NCBI GenBank assembly: GCA_002727895.1
Contig: PBUO01000091.1
Location: 1 to 8,144, forward strand
Length of the DNA stretch: 8,144 bases
Reading direction: 5' to 3'
From: Acidimicrobiaceae bacterium
GTDB lineage: Bacteria > Actinomycetota > Acidimicrobiia > Acidimicrobiales > MedAcidi-G1
Position 1 is the stretch's first letter. The number at the start of each line of letters is the position of its first letter. This document shows positions 1-6,195 of this stretch, in pieces. The notes beneath the pieces were generated by a model, which was not told the origin of the DNA, ran no database searches, and saw nothing but the letters and a program-made list of their open reading frames with translations. A program made the position numbers and the translations under genes.

Positions 1-169
1 TGCCCTCCACGATGGGCCAGGTCATCTGGCGGACATAGTCGCCGGCCGGAGGTTCGACCTTGATCACGTCGGCGCCCAGGTCGGATAGGAAGGTGGCCAC
101 GAGGCCGGGACCGAGCAGCGAGTTCTCCAGCACCTTGAGGCCGGCCAGCGGTCGGTTGGCATCGCCCAT
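1..169 (-). CDS. Family III (CaiB/BaiF) CoA-transferase, N-terminal part, cut by window edge
   Basis: Fifty-six codons are visible, reading leftwards off the window. The translation opens MGDANRPLAGLKVLE and continues to LGADVIKVEPPAGD at residues 31-44. This is the nucleotide-binding N-terminal signature of CaiB/BaiF acyl-CoA transferases, which move CoA between carboxylic acids in the cytoplasm. The catalytic Asp of the family lies near residue 170, outside the window, so activity and substrate cannot be judged. The ATG at 167-169 is chosen because a good Shine-Dalgarno, GGAGGAA, lies nine bases upstream and the family motif begins within ten residues. The gene diverges from the ABC exporter, and the gap between them carries an operator-like palindrome. 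Family assignment is secure. The exact role (formyl-CoA, racemase, succinyl-CoA-dependent or other) is unknown. Confidence 0.88.
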   Translation of the reverse strand, partial: MGDANRPLAGLKVLENSLLGPGLVATFLSDLGADVIKVEPPAGDYVRQMTWPIVEG

Positions 170-178
170 GTCGTGAGG

Positions 179-185
179 TTCCTCC
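179..185 (-). promoter_or_regulatory. Ribosome binding site of the CoA-transferase gene
   Basis: On the minus strand this reads GGAGGAA, nine bases before the ATG at 169. It is a strong match to the anti-Shine-Dalgarno and fixes the start. It also contrasts with the two plus-strand genes starting at 326 and 2245, which have no such site. Confidence 0.7.
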
Positions 186-221
186 GGTGTGGGACGGGGC
201 CGATGGGGCCCGCCCGGCGAG

Positions 222-242
222 AATCTGACGGTCCGTCAGATT
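222..242. promoter_or_regulatory. 21-bp near-perfect palindrome, probable repressor operator
   Basis: The left arm AATCTGACGG and right arm CCGTCAGATT are exact reverse complements around a single central T, so 20 of 21 positions are symmetric. The size and simple dyad resemble operators of TetR-family dimers, which often control acyl-CoA metabolism genes in actinobacteria. That family link is inference, because no regulator gene is in the window. The site lies 53 bases before the CoA-transferase start and 84 bases before the exporter start, so it could control either or both. On the minus strand its edge overlaps a possible -10 box, TAATCT (243 down to 238), which would suit repression of the CoA-transferase. 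Confidence 0.75.
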
Positions 243-243
243 A
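238..243 (-). promoter_or_regulatory. Possible -10 box for the CoA-transferase gene
   Basis: The minus strand reads TAATCT, matching the TANNNT -10 pattern, and would start transcription near 231 with a leader of about 60 bases containing the Shine-Dalgarno. It overlaps the outer edge of the palindrome at 222-242. No clear -35 is visible at the expected distance, so this is a tentative call. Confidence 0.35.
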
Positions 244-262
244 CCTGCCGCGGGCACCGACC

Positions 263-292
263 GTTGCCTCCGGAGGTCGATCCTCCGGCAAC
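263..292. repeat. Bulged inverted repeat in the divergent intergenic region
   Basis: The outer arms GTTGCC (263-268) and GGCAAC (287-292) pair. The inner arms GGAGG (272-276) and CCTCC (282-286) pair around the loop TCGAT, with a three-base bulge TCC on the left side. It lies upstream of the proposed leaderless start at 326, so in that model it is not transcribed with the exporter and would act as a DNA site or be incidental. If a more upstream start exists, it would be a 5' leader hairpin. Confidence 0.4.
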
Positions 293-305
293 CCCGAGGA
301 GAACG

Positions 306-327
306 ACGGTCCCTAGGCTCGGACCGT
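306..327. repeat. Inverted repeat enclosing the exporter -10 box and start codon
   Basis: The arms ACGGTCC (306-312) and GGACCGT (321-327) are perfect reverse complements separated by eight bases that contain most of the TAGGCT -10 box. The right arm runs into the GTG start codon at 326. The arm sequence ACGGTCC also forms the centre of the 21-bp palindrome at 222-242, so the same regulator might touch both. That link is inference. Confidence 0.45.
314..319 (+). promoter_or_regulatory. -10 box of a probable leaderless promoter for the ABC exporter
   Basis: TAGGCT matches TANNNT and ends six bases before the GTG at 326. This places the expected transcription start on the first base of the start codon. 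No Shine-Dalgarno precedes that codon. Leaderless mRNAs of this geometry are common in actinobacteria. The -35 region shows no clear consensus, as is usual for such promoters. Confidence 0.6.
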
Positions 328-2191
328 GCGCGACCCCGGCTACCTCCTCCACAGCATGGCCATGCAGCAGCGCGGCGCGCAGGGCGTGGGCCGCGCCACC
401 CGCAGGCGGGTCTGGGGCTTCGCCCGCCCCCACCGCCGCCTCATCGCCGGCTTTCTGGCCTGCGTGGTCACCGGCTCGCTGCTCGGCGTAGTCCCACCGC
501 TGCTGTTCCGGGAGATCATCGACGACGCCATCCCGTCAGGCGACCGCGGCCACCTGACCGTGCTCGGAGCGTTCATCGTCGGTGCGGCGCTGGCCCAGGC
601 CGCCCTGTCGTTCGCCCAGCGGTGGGCATCTGCCCGGGTCGGCGAGGGACTCATCTTCGACCTGCGGGTGGCGCTGTTCGACCACGTCCAGCGTCTCCCC
701 CTCTCGTTCTTCACCCGCACCCAGACCGGCGCCCTGGTCAGCCGCCTCAACAACGACGTGGTCGGTGCCCAACGGGCGCTGACCGGCACGCTGGGCACCG
801 TGGTGTCCAACGGCATCACGGCCATCACCACGCTGACCACCCTGCTGGTGCTGGAGTGGCGGATCACCCTGCTGGCCCTCGTGCTGGTTCCGGCCTTCGT
901 CCTGCCGGCCCGACGGGTGGGGCTCAAGGTGGCCGAGATCACCCGCGAGGGCATGGACCTCAACGCGTCGATGAACGCCACCATGACCGAGCGGTTCAAC
1001 GTGTCGGGCGCCCAGTTGGCCAAGCTCTACGGCCGCCCCTCCGAGGAGACCGCGGGCTTCGCAACCCGTGCCGGACGGGTCCGCGACATCGGCATCCGCA
1101 GCGCCCTGTACAGCCAGGCCTTCATCATCTCGCTCACCACCCTCGGTGCCCTGGGCACCGCGGTGGCCTACTGGGTGGGCGGCTCGCTGGCCATCAACGG
1201 CACCATCACCATCGGCACCCTGGCCTCCATGGGCGTCCTCGTGGCCCAGCTCTACGGCCCCCTGGCCCAGCTCACCAACGCCCGGGTGGACGTCATGTCG
1301 GCCTTCGTGTCGTTCGAGCGGGTCTTTGAGGTGCTCGACGCGCACGACCCCCTGGCCGACGCCCCCGACGCCGAGCCGGTCGACCGCCTCGACGGCCACC
1401 TGGCCTTCCGGGGCGTCTCGTTCCGCTACCCGGGGCTGGACCAGGCCTCGGTGCCGTCGCTGGAGGTGGAGACCGCCCCCGGTACCGCCGGCCGGACCGT
1501 GCTCCACGACCTCGATGTCGACGTGGCCCCGGGGCGAATGCTAGCCGTGGTCGGCCCGTCGGGATCGGGAAAGAGCACCATGGCCTCGCTCATCCCGCGC
1601 CTCTACGACGTGGACGCCGGCGCCGTCACCCTCGACGGACGCGACGTCCGCACGCTGCGCCAGGACGACCTGCGGGCCCGGATCGGCATCGTCACCCAGG
1701 ACCCCCACCTCTTCCACGACACCGTGCGGTCCAACCTGCGCTACGCCCGCCCCGACGCCACCGAGGCCGAGATGGACGAGGCCTGCCGGGCGGCCCGCAT
1801 CCTCGACGTGGTCCGCGGCCTGCCCGAGGGCTACGACACCATGGTCGGCGAGCGGGGCCACCGCATGTCCGGTGGCGAGAAGCAGCGCCTGGCCATCGCC
1901 CGACTACTCCTCAAGGACCCGGCGATCGTGGTGCTCGACGAGGCCACCAGCCACCTCGACACCGAGAACGAGGCCGAGGTGCAGCTGGCCCTGGCCGCCG
2001 CGCTGGAGGGCCGCACCTCGGTGGTCATCGCCCACCGGCTGTCCACCATCGTCGACGCCGACGAGATCGTGGTCCTGGACGAGGGCCGGATCGTCGAACG
2101 GGGCCGCCACCCCGAACTCCTGGCTACCGGCGGCCTGTACGCCGACCTGTGGTCTGCCCTCGTCCGCGGCGACGCGGTCGCCGACACCTGA
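326..2191 (+). CDS. ABC exporter, fused membrane domain and ATPase (half-transporter)
   Basis: A 621-residue half-transporter expected to work as a dimer in the cytoplasmic membrane, exporting a lipid, drug or peptide-like substrate; the substrate is unknown. The N-terminal membrane domain has six likely helices at about 37-62, 76-98, 155-176, 178-195, 262-284 and 292-313. The ATPase has Walker A GPSGSGKST (410-418), Q-loop Gln458, signature MSGGE (514-518, a usual variant of LSGGQ in this group), Walker B VVLDE with Glu539, and switch His570 in IAHRLST. An insert of about 20 residues (371-390) sits between the first ATPase strand and Walker A, as is often seen in actinobacterial members. Length fits the family. 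The GTG start is favoured because TAGGCT sits in leaderless position; ATGs at 356 and 362 are possible but have no ribosome binding site either. It diverges from the CoA-transferase and precedes the thiolase operon. Confidence 0.93.
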   Translation: MRDPGYLLHSMAMQQRGAQGVGRATRRRVWGFARPHRRLIAGFLACVVTGSLLGVVPPLLFREIIDDAIPSGDRGHLTVLGAFIVGAALAQAALSFAQRWASARVGEGLIFDLRVALFDHVQRLPLSFFTRTQTGALVSRLNNDVVGAQRALTGTLGTVVSNGITAITTLTTLLVLEWRITLLALVLVPAFVLPARRVGLKVAEITREGMDLNASMNATMTERFNVSGAQLAKLYGRPSEETAGFATRAGRVRDIGIRSALYSQAFIISLTTLGALGTAVAYWVGGSLAINGTITIGTLASMGVLVAQLYGPLAQLTNARVDVMSAFVSFERVFEVLDAHDPLADAPDAEPVDRLDGHLAFRGVSFRYPGLDQASVPSLEVETAPGTAGRTVLHDLDVDVAPGRMLAVVGPSGSGKSTMASLIPRLYDVDAGAVTLDGRDVRTLRQDDLRARIGIVTQDPHLFHDTVRSNLRYARPDATEAEMDEACRAARILDVVRGLPEGYDTMVGERGHRMSGGEKQRLAIARLLLKDPAIVVLDEATSHLDTENEAEVQLALAAALEGRTSVVIAHRLSTIVDADEIVVLDEGRIVERGRHPELLATGGLYADLWSALVRGDAVADT

Positions 2192-2232
2192 CCAGCGGTC
2201 CGCCGGAATCGGGCCTCCGGGCGGCCGGCCGG

Positions 2233-2238
2233 TACCGT
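2233..2238 (+). promoter_or_regulatory. -10 box of a probable leaderless promoter for the thiolase operon
   Basis: TACCGT matches TANNNT and lies exactly six bases before the ATG at 2245, the same spacing as at the exporter gene. No Shine-Dalgarno is present between 2225 and 2244. This supports ATG 2245 over any earlier in-frame start, which would overlap the exporter gene. No clear -35 is seen. The 53-base gap also holds GC-rich short dyads (CCGCC 2200-2204 with GGCGG 2220-2224), but no convincing terminator, so read-through from the exporter gene remains possible. Confidence 0.55.
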
Positions 2239-2244
2239 CCCGGT

Positions 2245-3444
2245 ATGGCTTCCTCCGCTAAATCCCCGATCGTGCTTCTGGCCGGGGCCCGCACTCCGAT
2301 GGGTCGGTTCCAGGGCGGGCTGTCGTCCCGGACGGCCACCGACCTGGGTGCCACCGCCATCGCTGCGGCCATCGAACGGTCCGGAATCGGGTCCGACGAC
2401 GTCGACTTCGCCTACCTCGGCAACGTGGTGGCCGCCGGCACCGGCCAGGTCCCGGCCCGCCGGGCCGCCGCAGACGCCGGCATCCCCCTGACCGTGCCCA
2501 GCACCCTGCTGAACCGGGCCTGCCTCTCGGGCATGCACGCCATCCACCTGGCCTCGCAGATGGTCCGCCTCGGCGAAGCCGAGGTGGTGGTCGCCGGCGG
2601 CATGGAGTCGATGACCAATGCCCCGTACCTGCTCACCAAGGCCCGGGCCGGCTACCGGATCGGCGACGGCGCCCTCGTCGACTCGATGATGCACGACGGC
2701 CTGACCTGCACGCTGGAGCACTGCGCCATGGGCGAAGCCACCGAGCGCTACGCGGCGGCCCTCGGCCTCGAGCGCGGCCCTCAGGACGCCTTCGCTGCGG
2801 CCTCCCACGAACGGGCGGCCAGGGCCCAGAAGGACGGCCTACTGGCCGACGAGATCGTGCCCGTCGCCATCCCGCAGCGGAGGGGCGAGCCGCTGGTGGT
2901 GGCCGACGACGAGGGCATCCGGCCCGACGCCGACGCCGAGTCGATGGGCCGTCTCCCGGCCGCCTTCGTGCCCGACGGCAACGTCACGGCCGGCAACGCC
3001 TCGCAGATCTCCGACGGCGCGGCGGCCTGCGTGGTCACCACCATGGACCGGGCCGAGGCGCTCGGCGTGGCCCCGCTGGCCGAGGTGGTGTCACACGGCC
3101 AGGTGGCCGGTCCGGACGCCAGCCTCCTCCACCAGCCGTCCAACGCCATCGCCCTGGCCCTCGAGAAGGCGGACATGGCGGTCGGCGACCTGGACCTGTT
3201 CGAGGTCAACGAGGCCTTTGCCGCGGTGGCCCTGGCCTCGATGGACGCCCTCGGCGTGCCTGACGACGTCGTGAACGTGAACGGCGGCGCCATCGCCCTC
3301 GGCCACCCCATCGGCATGTCCGGCACCCGCATCACCCTCACGCTGGCCCACGAACTGAAGCGGCGCGGCGGAGGCACCGGAGCGGCGGGGCTGTGCGGCG
3401 GTGGCGGCCAGGGTGAGGCCCTCGTCCTGAAGGTCGCAGCATGA
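2245..3444 (+). CDS. Thiolase, acetyl-CoA acetyltransferase / 3-ketoacyl-CoA thiolase type
   Basis: A 399-residue cytoplasmic thiolase, the usual length for the family. It would either cleave 3-ketoacyl-CoA with CoA or condense two acetyl-CoA. All catalytic parts are visible: the nucleophile Cys93 in NRACLSG, Asn322 in VNEAFA, His354 in GGAIALGHPIG, and the second Cys384 in GLCGGGGQG. The segment CAMGEATE (160-167) replaces the HMG found in the best-studied biosynthetic thiolases with AMG, so strict acetyl specificity is uncertain. The start ATG 2245 gives the normal N-terminus (IVLLAGARTPMGRF) and sits in leaderless position behind TACCGT. The stop overlaps the esterase start as ATGA. This makes it the first gene of a coupled three-gene operon. 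The nearby CoA-transferase suggests acyl-CoA catabolism; the direction of the reaction is inference. Confidence 0.93.
   Translation: MASSAKSPIVLLAGARTPMGRFQGGLSSRTATDLGATAIAAAIERSGIGSDDVDFAYLGNVVAAGTGQVPARRAAADAGIPLTVPSTLLNRACLSGMHAIHLASQMVRLGEAEVVVAGGMESMTNAPYLLTKARAGYRIGDGALVDSMMHDGLTCTLEHCAMGEATERYAAALGLERGPQDAFAAASHERAARAQKDGLLADEIVPVAIPQRRGEPLVVADDEGIRPDADAESMGRLPAAFVPDGNVTAGNASQISDGAAACVVTTMDRAEALGVAPLAEVVSHGQVAGPDASLLHQPSNAIALALEKADMAVGDLDLFEVNEAFAAVALASMDALGVPDDVVNVNGGAIALGHPIGMSGTRITLTLAHELKRRGGGTGAAGLCGGGGQGEALVLKVAA
3429..3433 (+). promoter_or_regulatory. Ribosome binding site of the carboxylesterase gene
   Basis: GAAGG lies seven bases before the ATG at 3441, inside the end of the thiolase gene. 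Together with the ATGA overlap it supports translational coupling and this start. Confidence 0.5.
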
Positions 3445-4967
3445 AAGAGACGAGCGCTCCGGTCGTCCGGGTCGCCCAGGGCGAACTTCGTGGGCGGACC
3501 CGCAAGGGAGCCCAGTTGTTCGCAGGAATCCCCTATGCAGCGCCCCCGATCGGCGACCGCCGCTTCCGCGCCCCCGAGCCTCCCGAGCCCTGGAAGGGCA
3601 TGCGCGACGCCCGACGGTTCGGCCCAGCCGCACCCCAACTTCCCGGCGAGGGCCTCACCAATCGGATCGCCGTCGCATGGGACGAGGACTGCCTGACCCT
3701 GAACGTGGTCACGCCGTCCTGCGGGCCGTCGGAACGCGATGGCGCCCTGAGGCCGGTCTACGTCTGGATCCACGGCGGCGCCTACAAGCACGGTCAGGGC
3801 TCGGTGCCGTGGTACGACGGCACGTCGTTCGCCACCCGGGGCGACATCGTCGTGGTCACCATCAACTACCGGCTCGCTGCTCTCGGGTTCTGCGACCTCG
3901 GCGCGCACCTGGGCGACGACTTCGCCACCTGCGGCATCAACGGAACCCTCGACCAGGTGGCCGCCGTCCGGTGGGTCCGCGAAAACGTCGCGGCGTTCGG
4001 CGGCGATCCGGAACGCATCACCATCGGCGGCGAGTCGGCGGGGGCGTTCAGCGTGTCGAACCTGCTGGCCATGCCGTCCACCGAAGGGCTGTTCCACCGA
4101 GCCATCGCCCAGAGCGGAGCACTGCACCACACCTTCGACCCAGTCGACGGCAAGGAGATCGCCGACGACTTCCTGTCCGCTCTCGGCAATCCGACGGCCG
4201 ACGAACTGATGTCCCTACCCATCGAGGCAATCCTCGACGCCCAGGAGCGGGTCAGTTCGGAGCGGGGTCAGGACACCGGCCGCAGCCAGGAGCCCTTCTA
4301 TCCGGTATGGGGCCACGGCCTCCTCCCGGCCGACCCTCGTGACCTGGTGGCCGCCGGCCACGGATCCGAGGTCCCACTGCTGACCGGCACCAACGAGGAC
4401 GAACTGTCGCTGTGGGGCGTCACGACGATGGACGCTGACGGCCTGGCCGACCTGGTGGCGCGGACCACGGACGATCCCGACGCCATGCTCGAGGTCTACC
4501 GGCGCCGTCTCGGCGACGAGAGGTCTGACGAGGTGGCACCGGGTTGGCTGGCCTGTGCCATCGGTTCGGACAAGGTGTTCACCATGCCTGCGATCCGGCA
4601 CGCCGAGTACCGCCACGCCCACGGCGGCGACACCTGGATGTACCGGTTCTCGTGGGACTCCCGGGCCTTCGATGGCCTGTTCGGCGCCGCCCACGCCCTG
4701 GAGATCCCGTTCACCTTCAACACCATCGACCAGCCTGGTGTCGACGTGTTCATCGGTCCCGGGGAACCGCCCACCGTGCTGGCCGACAGGATTCACGACG
4801 CCTGGATCGCCTTCATCCGCGACGGCGACCCGTCGACTGCCGACCTGGGAGAGTGGCCCCGCTACGACCCGGACAGCCGGGTGGTCATGGACCTCGACGA
4901 CGAGTGCGGCCTGCTGAACGACCCGAGGCCGGAAGAGCGGAGAGCCTGGGTGGGAATCGTCCGTTGA
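3441..4967 (+). CDS. Type B carboxylesterase (alpha/beta hydrolase)
   Basis: A 508-residue serine ester hydrolase of the cholinesterase/para-nitrobenzyl esterase family, at the family's usual length. It has the entry motif FAGIPYAAPPIGDRRF (27-42), EDCLTLNV (82-89), the oxyanion-hole HGGAY (111-115), and the nucleophile elbow GGESAG with Ser199. Probable catalytic Glu321 is in GTNEDE and His418 in GAAHALEIPF, so the triad is complete. There is no signal peptide or membrane helix, so it is likely cytoplasmic and acts on an imported or internally made ester. The start ATG 3441 overlaps the thiolase stop by four bases (ATGA) and has GAAGG seven bases upstream. Its own stop overlaps the next start (TTGA). 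Its place between a thiolase and an SDR suggests a catabolic step releasing an acid from an ester. The substrate is unknown. Confidence 0.94.
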   Translation: MKETSAPVVRVAQGELRGRTRKGAQLFAGIPYAAPPIGDRRFRAPEPPEPWKGMRDARRFGPAAPQLPGEGLTNRIAVAWDEDCLTLNVVTPSCGPSERDGALRPVYVWIHGGAYKHGQGSVPWYDGTSFATRGDIVVVTINYRLAALGFCDLGAHLGDDFATCGINGTLDQVAAVRWVRENVAAFGGDPERITIGGESAGAFSVSNLLAMPSTEGLFHRAIAQSGALHHTFDPVDGKEIADDFLSALGNPTADELMSLPIEAILDAQERVSSERGQDTGRSQEPFYPVWGHGLLPADPRDLVAAGHGSEVPLLTGTNEDELSLWGVTTMDADGLADLVARTTDDPDAMLEVYRRRLGDERSDEVAPGWLACAIGSDKVFTMPAIRHAEYRHAHGGDTWMYRFSWDSRAFDGLFGAAHALEIPFTFNTIDQPGVDVFIGPGEPPTVLADRIHDAWIAFIRDGDPSTADLGEWPRYDPDSRVVMDLDDECGLLNDPRPEERRAWVGIVR

Positions 4968-6058
4968 GCGGCACGCCGAAGAAGGTTCTCGTGATGGGGG
5001 GCACCCAGTTCAACGGGCTGGCCCTGGTTCACGAGTTGGTCCGCCAGGGCCACGACGTCACCATCGTCAACCGCGGCCGGACAGAGGCTCCGCTGCCCGA
5101 CAGGCTGAACCGCCTCTACGCGGACCGCACCGACCACGACCAGATGCGTGACGTGCTCGGCGGGCTCGAGTTCGACGCCGTGTACGACATCAGCGGCTAC
5201 CACCCCGACGACGTGGCGCTCATGATGGAGCTCTTCGAGGGACGCACCGGTCGGTACGTGTTCGCCAGCTCCACGGTGGTCTACGCGGCGTCCGACCACC
5301 TGCCCATCACCGAGGACCACCCAGTGGAGCGCGGCGCCCCACAGATCGAGTACGGCGCCAACAAGCTCCTGTGCGAGGACGCCCTGATGGCCGCCCACGC
5401 CGAGCGCGGCTTCCCGGCCACCGTCGTGTACTTCTCGATGGTCTATGGGCCCCGCAACATCATCCCGGACCGCGAACAGCGCATGTTCGCCCGCCTGGAG
5501 GCCGGCCGGCCGGTGATGGTCCCGGGCGATGGCACCACGGTGTCACAGGTCGGCCACGTCGACGACCAGGCCCGGGCCCTGGCCGCCCTGCTGGACGCCT
5601 CGGCCACCCTGGGTCGCCGGTACAACCTGACCGGGAAGGGCTTCCAGACCGACCTGGGCTACGTGGCCACCACCGCCGCCCACCTCGGCGTGGACCCCGA
5701 CGTGCGGTCCATCCCGGCCGACGTCATGGACGCCCTGTGGGACGGCGAGGTCGAGATATCCGTGGACAGCGGGTCGCGGCAGAACATCGACATCCGGACC
5801 AGCGACGAGGCCCGCAGGCGGCAGCAGTCGGTCCGCCACCGCTTCAAGTTCGCCTCGGTGGTGCCCCGCCTGGCGCCGAACATCCACCGCTGGAACCGCA
5901 ACGTGGTGTTCGGCATCGACGCTCTGAAACGGGACACCGGCTGGGAGCCCGAGCACGACCTGGCGTCGATGGTGGCCCAGACACATGCGTGGCATCATGA
6001 GACTGGTGGCCGCGAGTTCGACTGGTCCTACGAGGACGAGCTCCTCAAGATGATCTAG
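4964..6058 (+). CDS. NAD(P)-dependent epimerase/dehydratase-like SDR protein
   Basis: A 364-residue extended or atypical short-chain dehydrogenase with an N-terminal Rossmann fold. The cofactor loop GGTQFNG (12-18) follows the first strand KKVLVM. NRG (36-38) at the end of the second strand suggests preference for NADP, although this was not tested. The active-site part has SSTVVY (102-107) and YGANK, giving Tyr130 and Lys134. The GGTxFxG plus NRG pair resembles the SDR subgroup that includes chloroplast CSP41-like proteins and bacterial nucleotide-sugar-epimerase-like proteins; the substrate cannot be read from sequence. I place the start at TTG 4964. It is in frame, overlaps the esterase stop as TTGA, keeps the complete first strand, and is preceded by a weak purine-rich GGGTGGGA. 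The next candidates, GTG 4991 and ATG 4994, would cut off the first strand. It is the last gene of the operon. Confidence 0.88.
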   Translation: MSGTPKKVLVMGGTQFNGLALVHELVRQGHDVTIVNRGRTEAPLPDRLNRLYADRTDHDQMRDVLGGLEFDAVYDISGYHPDDVALMMELFEGRTGRYVFASSTVVYAASDHLPITEDHPVERGAPQIEYGANKLLCEDALMAAHAERGFPATVVYFSMVYGPRNIIPDREQRMFARLEAGRPVMVPGDGTTVSQVGHVDDQARALAALLDASATLGRRYNLTGKGFQTDLGYVATTAAHLGVDPDVRSIPADVMDALWDGEVEISVDSGSRQNIDIRTSDEARRRQQSVRHRFKFASVVPRLAPNIHRWNRNVVFGIDALKRDTGWEPEHDLASMVAQTHAWHHETGGREFDWSYEDELLKMI

Positions 6059-6102
6059 CGGCTCTGGCACTAGCTGGAAGCCGGACCTGCTGATCAATTG
6101 CG

Positions 6103-6141
6103 TGACGGCCATATCGCCGTTCAACGTCGACATGGCCGTCA
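6103..6141. terminator. Possible bidirectional terminator hairpin between convergent genes
   Basis: The arms TGACGGCCAT (6103-6112) and ATGGCCGTCA (6132-6141) are perfect 10-bp reverse complements around a 19-base loop, which itself holds a small CGTT-C-AACG dyad. The hairpin lies 44 bases after the SDR stop and 54 bases after the DppF-like stop, where both transcription units would end. No T-run follows on either strand, so a classical intrinsic terminator is not shown. U-less hairpins are reported to terminate in actinobacteria, and this is the inferred role. The rest of the 137-base gap shows nothing else I recognise. Confidence 0.5.
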
Positions 6142-6195
6142 AGGCACGAATCGAAGACGATCCGGGCGACCACCACAGTCCGTGCAAACGGGCTC

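Noticed and set aside
510..518. MSGGE in place of LSGGQ as a sign of a degenerate exporter ATPase
   Set aside because: SGGEKQR is a frequent variant in exporter families, and Walker A, Walker B, Q-loop and switch His are intact.
536..1507. Long open frame on the minus strand inside the exporter gene
   Set aside because: It is antisense to a clear ABC exporter, has low-complexity Gly/His/Gln-rich translation with no motif, and is expected from high GC at third codon positions.
2200..2224. CCGCC and GGCGG as a terminator after the exporter gene
   Set aside because: The stem is only five pairs with a 15-base loop and no T-run, and it overlaps the probable thiolase promoter region. It is too weak to call.
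2203..2391. Repeated 11-mer CCGGAATCGGG at 2203-2213 and 2381-2391, each preceded closely by CGGTCC
   Set aside because: The second copy encodes ordinary thiolase residues, and an 11-mer match is plausible by chance in GC-rich DNA.
2781..4130. Long minus-strand open frame across the thiolase and esterase genes
   Set aside because: Both genes it overlaps have full catalytic motifs on the plus strand. The minus-strand translation changes composition where the genes change and shows no family signature.
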